Below, one piece after another: positions 38,332 through 47,833 of a stretch of 64,000 nucleotides of DNA; the first letter of the stretch is position 1, and each line of letters starts with the position of its first letter. Origin of the DNA: Adiantum capillus-veneris (taxonomy: Eukaryota; Streptophyta; Polypodiopsida; Polypodiales; Pteridaceae); assembly GCA_014529385.2 (NCBI GenBank), contig CM043963.1:73327912-73391911 (forward strand), in the 5' to 3' direction. The notes beneath the pieces are model-generated. The model saw only the letters and a list, made by a program, of their open reading frames with translations. It was not told the origin of the DNA and searched no databases. The position numbers and the translations under genes were made by a program.

Positions 38332-39745
38332 ATGGAGAACAAAAGATCACAACGGCCATCCGCAAGTATTAAGTCTGTCAAAATTTTCAATAGCTTTGAT
38401 TTGGACAACGGTCGATGGCTTTCCACCACCATTACAATTGGAAGTTAGGTTCTCCTACAGACATGGAAGAGAAAGCACACGGGCAACGGTCGATGGCTTT
38501 CCACCACCATTACAATTGGAAGCTGGGTTCTCCTACATACACGGAAGAGAAAGCACACGGGCAACGAGTTTGTCAACAGTTATAAAGATAGGGTGAAAAC
38601 CTTTCGCTTATTACAAATGGACAAAATAGTCAAAGAGGTTCTCATTGAACACGCATATATGCACTCAGATTTGCGTCTACGACAACGCCGACAGGATTTC
38701 CAACAAACCGATCAAATTGTAAGTTTTCTTACATCCACAATGGTCACTCGTGTATTGTGTGTTTAACTTGCCAGTTGCAGATATTTATCCTTCCGACAAA
38801 GAAGATTGGTAGCCGGTCGATTGGATTATTGGCATTTTTTATGCATTCCATGCAACTATGGGAGAGTGACTCTATAACACTAGTGTGCGAAGAGTGTTGG
38901 TTGAAAGGGGATTTTTTCTTAAACCAATTTTATAATGCTTCACTTTCTGCACTTGTCTTTGGCACTCTAGAATATCTCCCGGTTCCTTCGAAGTACGGTC
39001 CAGAGTGGCCAATCCCTTCATCTGAAACCTCTGAGTGTTTCAGACTAGAGCTACATCAAGAAATACAAAAGTGCTTCAGACCAGATATTTCTAGTCAACT
39101 GGTATGTGTTTCAATCTTCATGCCCATGCATGTGTTCATCGATTTTTTCATTGATGAAGAGATTAGGAAGACAGGAACTATGCTACTCTGCAAGACAGAG
39201 AAATGCCTTGATTTTCTAAATGAATCTTGGGATTTCCATGATTCTGATGGAGTCTTATACAATGTAAATAAGAAGTCTATTGTATGTAAGTTCATGATAG
39301 CTTCTCAAAATTTCATAGCTTTCTTCCACTACATAAGGTGGCATCGAGTGAATGGTCATCTGGTAGCTTTGGACCAAGATTTAACTGATGAACTTAACAA
39401 TCCTTTGAGAATGCTTGAGATATGGTGTGGACCTGATCTGCTAACCGTCCTTAGCATTCGAGGCAATGTGACACTACGACAAGTGCGTGAGGATTTGGAG
39501 AATGAGGTTGACCTTAGCTTGCCTCCAAAATTTCTTTTCTAGTGCAACGTGTGAAAGGTAGTATGTTTTGTATGTAAACACTAATGATGCGTTAATTATT
39601 TCCCTATTGGTTATCATCACAAAATATTGGTCTAATCTAAATATTCGATTAACTGTCGTGCAGGTGCCTCAGAGAAAGGAGAAGAAGACATTGTGCACAA
39701 AGATAAAGGATGACCGATTGTTTCTAGTGCAATGCAACTCTTGAT
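38332..39745 (+). pseudogene. Unknown gene X of the 38-48 kb cluster
   Basis: Gene-like plus-strand locus of unknown family. An upstream exon-like frame holds KDRVKTFRLLQMDKIVKEVL and LRLRQRRQDFQQTDQI and ends at a strong donor (ATT|GTAAGT, 38719). An acceptor (GTTGCAG, 38780) opens a long frame to 39541 containing IGSRSIGLLAFFMHSMQLW, EYLPVPSKYGPEWPIPSS, HRVNGHLVALDQDLTDELNN and NVTLRQVREDLENEVDLSLP. Two stretches inside this frame begin GTATGT (39101 and 39284) and may be introns. A TAG at 39541 is followed by another plausible exon after 39663 (VPQRKEKKTLCTKIKDDR). No known domain was recognised; the LRQVREDLENEVDL end loosely recalls a ubiquitin-like or PB1-like tail. Codon-like pattern and splice sites support a real ancestral gene. 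Confidence 0.45.
38406..38561 (+). repeat. 77-bp tandem duplication in gene X
   Basis: The unit with CAACGGTCGATGGCTTTCCA to GAAAGCACACGGG occurs twice in a row with four or five differences. It probably duplicated part of an exon. Confidence 0.9.
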
Positions 39746-39976
39746 TGAAGAAGGCGGCTCACACAATATATCACATTGCTCTGTACTGCGAATATTATAG
39801 AAAGTTGTTGACAGCAAGCTTGCAATTTACATTCATGAGAAAATGCATTGTTAAGGAGTTTCTTGCAAGTAAAGTCTGAGAGCAATTATCTTCTTAAAAT
39901 CGACTCAAGTTGTCTTTGCATTGCATTTAATAATGTACACTGTAATAATGTCCAATTAAATCTTAGTAGCTCTCAT

Positions 39977-41338
39977 TTACAATTGAGGGGAGCTCCCCCT
40001 GGCTTGATTATCATAATTAGGATGCAAAGTCTCATGAGACGGACTGGGGGTTGGGTCATGGGCTTGGGGTTGAGAAAATGATTGTGCAGTGGCATCCTCT
40101 TCCTCAATAAAATTAAGTATTACAAAAAGACTAGAGGTCAAGTGGCCAGAAACACGAGGGGAGGCAGGTCTGGGTGCTTGGTCTGTCGTTGGTGGAGGTG
40201 TCGTTGCGTACCTCCAAGGTGGAGGCCGAGTTTGTTGTCGTGGTGGTGGCATGACAAATGCATCGGTGACTCCTTCAGGACAAGTCTCCACAAGGTTGAT
40301 CATATTCTGGATGATCATCGTCCTAAATGCCTCCACATGCAAGTTCAAATAATCTGCCAGGTTCCTTGCCTGCAAATAAATTCCATAGCTTTTATATGTA
40401 ATTGAAAGAAATCATGTGTGCAAGGATTACAAAAGCAAAACATTGCACTTACACTTCTACACTCCTCAGCATAAATGCGTTCCAGAAAAAGCTCCGCATT
40501 TGCAAGAACTCTCCATCCACAAAAATGTGCGTCGTCTTGCTTTGGAACCTTGCAACTCAGAATCAACATATCTTCCCAAACACTATCTTAGGTCCATGCT
40601 TCCCATGCAGCAACAAGATTTTGAACAAACCTGCAATACATAGCATATAATGACACACGTTGCATCGAAATTGCAGAATCAAGAAACAAGTAACTATGTA
40701 CCTTCAGACACTCCCATGAAAACCATGCGCAGAGTTTGCAAGGTATCAACGCTTGCGCTCAATGTTTAAGCCTACAAGGCTCCAATGTGAACTGATTGCA
40801 CAAAAAAAGAAATTAGTTTGCTATTGGTAGTATACAAAATATTGAAGACTAGTGGTATAAAATATACTTACTTTTCATTGCAAGCTAGAAGTAAAACTTT
40901 CATCGTGTCCATGTTCACTCATTGAAACCAATCAACAACTTCAATCAGGGAAGTATCCTCCGAGGTAAGCACGAATGACAATTGTGTGTCCAAAACGGCT
41001 ACCTTGGATTGTAGATTCCATGCAAGGTTGGAAACTAGCATGCGATTGAGAAAATTAATTAATGAGGATCTCTAATAAGCCAAAATCAAATAAATACCTC
41101 TGCAAAAATAATTTAACATACCAAAGACTGAAGTTGATAATTTGGTCTGTAAGCTCCCTCCCAAGAGAAACATGCCTCTAGAGTTTGTGTAGCTCAAGCC
41201 AAATGCTTTGATTCTGCTTGTACCTCCGACTATGCATTGTTGCCCAAAGATTAGGCAGAGTTTTGCCTTTAACTCTTGAGGATGAAGGTTGGTTGTCTTG
41301 CGGGTAAACCTTCCTTGAGGTCTACTTCGTGCAAGCCA
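39977..41338 (-). pseudogene. Ulp1/C48-like cysteine protease, decayed, multi-exon
   Basis: Minus-strand exon blocks: 41338-41098 (GKTLPNLWATMHSRRYKQNQ, GRELTDQIINFSLWYVKLFL), 41034-40872 (NLAWNLQSKVAVLDTQLSFV, VNMDTMKVLLLACNE), 40791-40702 (NSHWSLVGLNIERKR then YLANSAHGFHG), 40630-40453 (VPKQDDAHFCGWRVLANAEL) and 40369-39977 (ARNLADYLNLHVEAFR and a Pro-rich tail). GT-AG borders are present and reading phase closes at junctions 2-3, 3-4 and 4-5. The HW box, then Q followed by CGW, are the catalytic His, Gln and Cys signatures of C48 SUMO-protease folds. Stops interrupt block 1 (TAG), block 2 (TGA), block 3 (TGA twice) and block 4 (TAA). The usual Asp of the YLDS box reads Asn or Ala here. Such proteases are often carried by large plant and animal DNA transposons. 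Confidence 0.8.
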
Positions 41339-41421
41339 TGGAAACAAGTGTTTTACCTGGAAAGCATTGCGGGGAAGAATAAGAAGAAGATTGAGCAATA
41401 AGAAGGTTACGTTGCAAAATC

Positions 41422-41694
41422 TTATTCTGAGAGGTGAGAACAGCCGCCAAACAGCAGTGGGGTATAATCGTCAAGGATATCATCATCATTACCAAACGTG
41501 TGGCGGTCATAATTAATTGAGTCGCTAATCATCATTGGGAAGAGTGTGTCATCGCATGAACGACATGTGGCATACTGCGTGTCGACTAGGCACGAGGTCG
41601 ACAATGTGGTTCTCACGACACAACGCAATCTGGGATGTGCCTTGTTCGACCAAACCACCTTCTTGCATTGTGTCATGATAAGAAAAAAATTCAC
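41422..41694 (-). CDS. Possible upstream exon of the protease gene (acidic)
   Basis: An open frame of 90 codons with an acidic patch (ISDSINYDRHTFGNDDDILD). It lies just upstream of the protease blocks and partly within the GCGTTGTG-type repeat region. No splice junction to 41338 could be fixed, so it may be coding or chance. Confidence 0.25.
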   Translation of the reverse strand: MNFFLIMTQCKKVVWSNKAHPRLRCVVRTTLSTSCLVDTQYATCRSCDDTLFPMMISDSINYDRHTFGNDDDILDDYTPLLFGGCSHLSE

Positions 41695-42435
41695 GGCACT
41701 ACGTGAGTAGGGGGGGTGTACTGCAGCCAGACTATATTGCGTTGTGGTGCGATACTCTTAAAGGTGCTTTATAGTGCGATAGGGACTAACATGCCTCTCT
41801 ATCGCATCGTGGCACGACATTTGGATGTCGCATCACAACGCGATAGGGGCCACCCATATTGTGGACATTCCTCCCTATCGTGTTGTGGTGCGACATTTGG
41901 ATGTTGCGTCACAACGCGATAGGGACCACCCATATCTTGGACACGCCTTCCTATCGCGTTGTGGTGCGACATTTGGATGTCGCGTCACAACGCGATAGGG
42001 ACCACCCATATCGTGGAGAGATCTCCCTATCGCGTTGTGTCACTACATTTCTCCATCAATGCACAACACAAGTAAGTCAATAGCTGTGTGACATAAACCT
42101 ACCACTCGCATTGTTGTGAGACACATTTTGATTAAAGCTCTTCCTTCATAATCATTAAACAAAAAAAGAAACAAAGAGGCAAAGACAAAGAAAAAATATA
42201 TGAAGACATTTGCATTATCTTCGAGGACTCCATTACAACTTCAAGAAAGCACAATCTTGTTTGTCCATTTCAATTATTCTTTTTTCTACAACGCAACAAG
42301 GACTACCCATATCGTGGAGAGAGCTCCCTATCGTGTTGTGTCGCGACATTTCTCCATCGGTGCACAGTGCAAGCAAGTCAACGGCTGTGTGAAAGAGACC
42401 TACCACTCGCATTGTTGTGCGACACATTTTGATTA
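41575..42435. repeat. Palindromic repeat hub with GCGTTGTG(G/A)YGCGACA motif
   Basis: About four copies of a 75-80 bp unit occupy 41790-42035. Each unit is a near-perfect hairpin: CCTATCGCGTTGTGGTGCGA, then CATTTGGATG, then the inverse arm, followed by a CCACCCATAT(C/T)GTGGA spacer. Looser copies of the motif flank the array (41615, 41745, 42105, 42330, 42410). It sits between the protease (minus strand) and gene Y (plus strand), so it is the shared upstream region of two divergent genes. Confidence 0.85.
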
Positions 42436-42587
42436 AAGCTCTTCCTTCATAGTTATTAACCAAAAAAAGAAACAAAGAGGCAAACACAAAGGAACAATAT
42501 ATGAAGGCATTTGCATTATCTTCAAGGACTCCATTACAACTTCAAGAAAGCACAATCTTGTTTGTCCATTTCAATTATTTTTTTTCC
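42168..42587 (+). repeat. 300-bp-spaced direct duplication
   Basis: About 118 bases starting GAAACAAAGAGGCAAA at 42168 recur at 42468 with about five changes. The duplicated unit of 300 bp also includes one palindrome motif and the CACTCGCATTGTTGTG block. Confidence 0.9.
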
Positions 42588-42909
42588 TCCTTTATCGTTG
42601 GTGGTTTTTTGTCTTCGGTCTTTACGGTGCTATTTTCCTTAGCCTTTTCCTTTTGGTCCTTTTCTTCTTCAGCTCCTTTCAAAGAGCTTTTGCTCAGCTA
42701 TTGTCTTCTCTACCTCCTTCATTTTTGCCATCATCTTTTGGGAAAGCTTCACCTTTCCTCTCGTCTTGTCCTCCATCCCTCTTGCATTGTGTAGACGTGA
42801 GCGAGTTCTGGAGTGTGCACTCAAGGTGCTTTATATAGCTACGACACTCACTGCATGAAGGACACCTGTCATAGGGATGGTGGAGCTTGCCTTGGTCTTT
42901 GTGCTGCAT
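42588..42909 (-). CDS. Possible Lys/Glu-rich coding remnant
   Basis: On the minus strand, 42909-42694 holds CPSCSECRSYIKHLECTL followed by a Lys-Asp-Glu-rich tail (DERKGEAFPKDDGKNEGG). The next frame down to about 42600 is also Lys/Glu-rich. No family is recognised. The CxxC pair and length suggest an exon of a cluster gene, but support is weak. Confidence 0.25.
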
Positions 42910-43040
42910 TCATTGCACCGCTTCTAATGCAATCATAAGGGTGGCTGAAATGACATGGTCGAGTTCCTCAGGAGTCTATGTATACGCCTTCCTACCTTCA
43001 ACCTAACCAACAACCCAAGTTTTCTTACCTCTCTCCATAA

Positions 43041-44894
43041 ATGGATCCCTTTTAGATTGAGATAGAGGAGGAGCTGCCTTGCTCTAACGAGGCACCCAAA
43101 GACAAGCTGTACCATTTTCTCTATAGAATTGGGCTTCAACAGCGAGAGCAAAAATTCAAGTCTATTTTCAATCTTGCCTTCTCATTGCAAGAGTTTTTGG
43201 ATTCTGCATCACATTTCCTTGCAGAGTTTTATTAGACATACGATCAACAGATGATTAGCGGCACATTTGAGTTTGGGGGTTGTGAATATGTTCATGTGAA
43301 GATATCAGTTCTGATTGTTTAAAGAAAGAAATTTTCTACAAAAGCAGCCTTAAGTTTCCACTGTAGTCTTGTAGGAATGACATCAGATGTCCTGTACATA
43401 ATCAAAAGTGTCGAGCTGCAGAATACTATGCTGGGTTCATACTCTTTTTGAATGTTAATCTGGACGATCACCGGGACACAACAGAGGAGGCCAAGAGCAG
43501 TCACCGTCCATTTAGTCACTAGTGACGAGTTGGAGCAAACCACCTAGTGGTGCTTTGTGTGTTTCAAAAGGTGTTTAGTTGCTAGAGGGAGCTTTGCCAA
43601 CAAATGTGCTCCCTACCGTCCTCATAGGTGATCATCATTATGTAATGCTCAATGATCTTATGGAATTGTTTGACTTGAGAGAGGACTATTGCCTTGCTAT
43701 AGTTGCTCAAAATCTACAAGAGGATGGCAGTATAATTGACCCTGTCGATGACAAGTATTCTGTCATGGATGCTCATGTAACAACGGGTGAGTTTATCAAA
43801 CCAACAGAGGCACTAGAAATGAAATACAAGGATGCAGCCGCATGTGGCGCGACGCTTCCAACGGAGTCGGAGTTCAGGGCGGTACAAGAAAGGCTTGGAA
43901 TCACAGAGATGGGGAGAAGTGCTCCATCAACAACATTGATGCCATCCTCATCCTCTGCAAATGAGAGTACACTTGACTTATGGAATGCTGCATTACTCAA
44001 AGAAGACGAAAATCAGAAGGTATGCTCTTGTATAAATAATTTTTTTGCTTCTCTGTATGAGAGTTTCATGTGTATATACCAACACTTGGATTTTATTTCT
44101 CGTAGATCGTAGTCTATGATGATAAGTTCATTCCACGTCCCCATGGACAAGGTAAACAAGACTTGGGAAAGAATTCCTCTCTTGGTCAGTACTTGGAGAA
44201 TTTGAACGCTTCAAATATTTATACTCCTATATAAATATATTTTTGCTTCTCTGTATGAGAGTTTCATGTGTATATACCAACACTTGGCTTTTATTTCTCG
44301 TAGCTTGTAGTCTATGATGATAAGTTCATTCCTTGTCCCCGTGGACAAGGTAAACAAAACTTGGGAAAGAATTCCTCTCTTGGTCAGTACTTGGAGAATT
44401 TGAATGCTTCAAATTTTCTCTGCTTCCATTCCAGGTTCTCCGAAGACAAGTCTGGATTTTCCCTTTTTGTATTGAAAACACTCTCAAGATATCTAGGAGG
44501 CACGGTCATCACACGGAACGCAGACAAGGTGATGCTGCTAGACAAGCAAGCAACGGTCTCAATTTTTGGTGTAGGGCCTGGCATGTATGGGCTACACAGT
44601 CGCTAGTTCTTGACACACGTTGCGTATGGTCTAGCTTGTGGAATCACAGACCCACGCCATTTGCCACAATATGGAAAACATGATCTGTTGAAACAAAAGC
44701 AGCCAATCATTCAACTTGTAGAAGAGGCCCCGCAGGTTGATGCAACTGAGGAGACCCAATTGCTCGACCTCAATGTGCTTGCGACAAATGTTGATGACGA
44801 AATGCATCATCCAAAGAGACCAAGGCACGAGGAACAGGGTCCTTCAGATAAGGGAAAAAGGCCAAAATATTATGTATCATTTCCAGATGACTAG
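43041..44894 (+). pseudogene. Unknown gene Y of the 38-48 kb cluster
   Basis: Gene-like plus-strand locus, family unknown. One frame from the ATG at 43041 runs to about 43544 (KDKLYHFLYRIGLQQREQKF, FLDSASHFLAEFY, SGTFEFGGCEYVHVKISVLI, FSTKAALSFHCSLVGMTSDV, TGTQQRRPRAVTVHLVTSDE), broken by four stops. After a likely intron, 43573-44018 encodes PTVLIGDHHYVMLNDLMELF, REDYCLAIVAQNLQEDGSII and LWNAALLKEDENQK before a donor (GTATGC). An exon beginning VVYDDKFIP follows and is duplicated in tandem. The last exon (about 44320-44894) holds FSLFVLKTLSRYLGGTVITR, DKVMLLDKQATVSIFGVGPG, one TAG at 44607 and a tail with a nuclear-localisation-like PKRPRHE. Codon pattern and few stops imply recent loss of function. 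No catalytic motif is identifiable. Confidence 0.5.
44026..44421 (+). repeat. 198-bp tandem exon duplication in gene Y
   Basis: An intron end, acceptor (TTCTCGTAG) and the VVYDDKFIP exon up to GAGAATTTGAA occur twice in succession with about a dozen differences. The first copy runs into a stop (NIYTPI), so only one copy can be used in a given transcript. Confidence 0.9.
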
Positions 44895-45059
44895 AAATAA
44901 ATAAAATGTATTTGTTTTATGCATCAAAGTTAGTTTGATTATGTAACAATGTCTTGCAATGTGTTTTTTTGTTGCAACCATCATTCACAATATGAAAAGT
45001 TGAAATTACTTTGATTCTTCTAGATACATTAAGTTTGTTGTTTGGATCTTGCTATGGCT

Positions 45060-47833
45060 CAGAGTTATGGCATAACTTGCAACGGTGTTGTCCGGACCCT
45101 TCCAATGCGTTGTTTTTGTAGCTGCCAATCCGCATGTTGCCTAGCCGCCGCAAGCGATAACTCACATATCTCCTTTCTTCACCGTTTTTTGGCTAATATC
45201 ACCGCATGGCCAATCTGACTTTGTTTGACTTGTTCCTTGCGATGTGACATGTGAATTAGTTTCCGACACATTCACTGGTGTAGCTTCTCTAAGCTATTTG
45301 ATTTGTCCGCACCACCTCCATGTTGAGTGTGACTGAAATAACCAGTACGAACTTGGTAGTGGGTTTTTTCCATGCCCTATGTAGACCAAACACCCAAGCT
45401 TCCATATTGCCTTGCAAACCAAAGCATGTGGTTACAGATAATGTGCTGCACACAAAGCATGTAGACATTATAAGGATGAGTATGCGCATTTTAAAAGATT
45501 ATCATGTCTTCAAACAAATTACATTACCACGTAATGAGTAGTATGTTGATTTGTCCATGCACTTATGAATGTTTTGTGGCAGGTCTCCACGGCTTCTTGG
45601 AAATTTTTATAGTCGCCATCAGTCCATGAATTCAATTCGCAGAACCTACCTTTGCTTTGCGAGTCCTTGTTGCACTATTGTCTGCATGGTCAACTACAAC
45701 ATTGTGCAGATTTTTCCACCTGTTGTATCTCAAATGCTTGTCTTTCTTGTGCACTTTGGCTTTTGTGTTGTCATCCAGTTGTGGGCACTGAAAGGAAGAG
45801 TCAAGCTTTCACACCACTAATGGATAGCTTCTTTGGAACATCCCAGTCATTTTTTGATCTCTTCTCATCCTGCTCTATCTTAACATGTCCTCCGTGCAAA
45901 CCCATTTTTGAGAAGGCCATTTCTAAAGTCAAGATTTCCCTTTGCTTCGCAAATAGAGGTCGAGTAGTCCAGGCAACATATGTAAGGAAACATTAATTTT
46001 TCTATTATTCTACAAAGTGCATGCATTGTGTATATGTGTACTCTAGATAGTGGGATATCCAAAATGGGTCAAAAGTTAGGGTCGCACAGATGCCTATCCA
46101 GAGCTCTCCTCCAAAATGGTTTGTAAAGGATGTGAACCCCTCCCATGCAATACAAGCAAGGGCTTTTGCTTGTTTCTCCTTTGGAAATGTTGTACATACA
46201 TTTCAAGGTTTTTAGGTCTCTAGCCATGTGCCACTCAACATTGTAGGATCCCATGCCCTCCACATCCAGTTTCTTTCCATTTCTTTGTTCGCTTATTTTT
46301 TTTGGTATGTTTGTTTGATGGAAAACCCAATTCAATATATCAAAGTTCTCAATGGGCACCTGAAAGGATAATTTTGAACTTTTTACAATGCACATTCAAA
46401 AGCATTCAACTGAAACATATCAGTAACACCTTAAACATAACTTCTATGAACCTTGAACGTCGCAGGAAGGAAAATGTTGTGCTTAGATTACTAAAGTTTC
46501 AAGGATCATCTGGTCCAATGGTTGCATCCAGAGCTCTATTCATAAGTGTGATTGTGACTCGCTCAACCTTTGTCTCCTTTATAAGCTCGCACTCATCTAG
46601 CTTGATGACAAACGTCAGGATGCTGTTGCACTCTTCAGTAGTGACATCTAACAACTGCACAATGTATGACTGCAGCACGATGATATTGTTATAATTGTCA
46701 TAGACCATTTCTTCTCCTTTTGGCGATTTGTATGTCGATTCAATGTGGAAAGGACTTCCTAGCTTTTGAAGCACCTCCTCATTGACTTCCCGTCTTGTTT
46801 TTTGAATAGAGAAAGGGTTTGGAAGAAGTGTGTGCTTGATGTGGAACTTTTTGACCTGTCTTTGCGCAGACCTGAGTAAGAGGAGTTAAGAATCAAAACC
46901 CTTTTCTAGTGGAACAGCACTGCAAATGATGCAAAACCCTTTTCTAGTGGAACAACACTGCAAGTGATGCTACATACTTGAAAATGGTAGCATATCCCTT
47001 ATTGGATATACCAGCTTCATCCAAAATTGATTGAACGTCCCGTGCAAGGAGTTGGTTCTCCTTTAAAATACTGTCAAGCTATTTAGCAATGATCTTACCA
47101 TAGCACTTACCATCCAAGAGGCCAGCTACATTTTTGCAATTCAATATGAGCCCGTAATGGACCAAGGAGGTGGTTGTGCTATGCTCCACTTCCTTGTTAG
47201 GGTGAAGCAAAGATCTGCGCAAGCATGTTGGCAGTAAGAGATGTGAGATTTTATGAATATAAACCTAAGAAGGATAGATGCACTCACTTAATGGATTGCA
47301 CTCTTTTCAACTTTCAAGTCCTCGATGTCTCTTAGTTTTCTTTCTCTTTGGCGAAGACCTAGCGCTGTTTTTTTTTCTCTGAGTTGTTTTGTAAGCTCAT
47401 TGATGGTCTCCTTGCTACCTTCAACCTATTGAGAACATTGCACGACTTTTTGGTGTAAGCGGACATTCTCACTGTATACAATATCTCTCTCTTGTTGCAG
47501 AACGTCATTTCTTGTAGCCAACTGCTTAGTGTAGCCATACAAGCCATGGTGGCCATCTTCGACATAGTTCACTAAGGATGTAATATCCTTAAAAAGTGGA
47601 GTGGAGTTTGTAACGGGATGCTTTGGATACATTCTACCGTCCAGCCAAAGGTCCACAGTTTTCATGCCCTGTGATCTTAAGTTCTCTTTTGAAGCTTCCG
47701 AAAGCATCTGTTGTTTGTTTTTCTTGTAGAGGGGTTCAGACTCTTGTGAGATCTCTATGTGCATGTGATATACATCTCTCCTATTCCTCGTAGAGGTTCT
47801 TCATGGAGAGGCTACAAGTGTCGACTGAGACAT
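45060..47833 (-). pseudogene. Transposase-like gene Z of the 38-48 kb cluster
   Basis: Minus-strand blocks in order. 47833-47290: N-terminal part with KTVDLWLDGRMYPKHPVTN and a coiled-coil-like stretch (TINELTKQLREKKTALGLRQ). 47210-46980: HYGLILNCKNVAGLLDGKCY and ARDVQSILDEAGISNKGYA. 46870-46499: LDECELIKETKVERVTITLM and NRALDATIGPDDP. 46351-45880, after acceptor CCTTTCAG: VPIENFDILNWVFHQTNIPK, YNVEWHMARDLKTLKCMYNI, GETSKSPCLYCMGG and PLSRVHIYTMHALCRIIEK. 45650-45560: LNSWTDGDYKNFQEAVETCH. Spaced acidic residues around LDECE and ARDLKTL, a CxxC pair and the helical end recall RNase-H-fold transposases with an inserted zinc-binding part. I could not place it in a named superfamily. Stops occur at ASP*RTS, CSQ*VEG, IAK*LDS and PNF*PIL. 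Confidence 0.55.

Noticed and set aside
41716-42083. CRISPR-like array
   Set aside because: Units are hairpins with repeated spacers in a eukaryotic nuclear setting and no cas genes; it is a palindromic tandem repeat.
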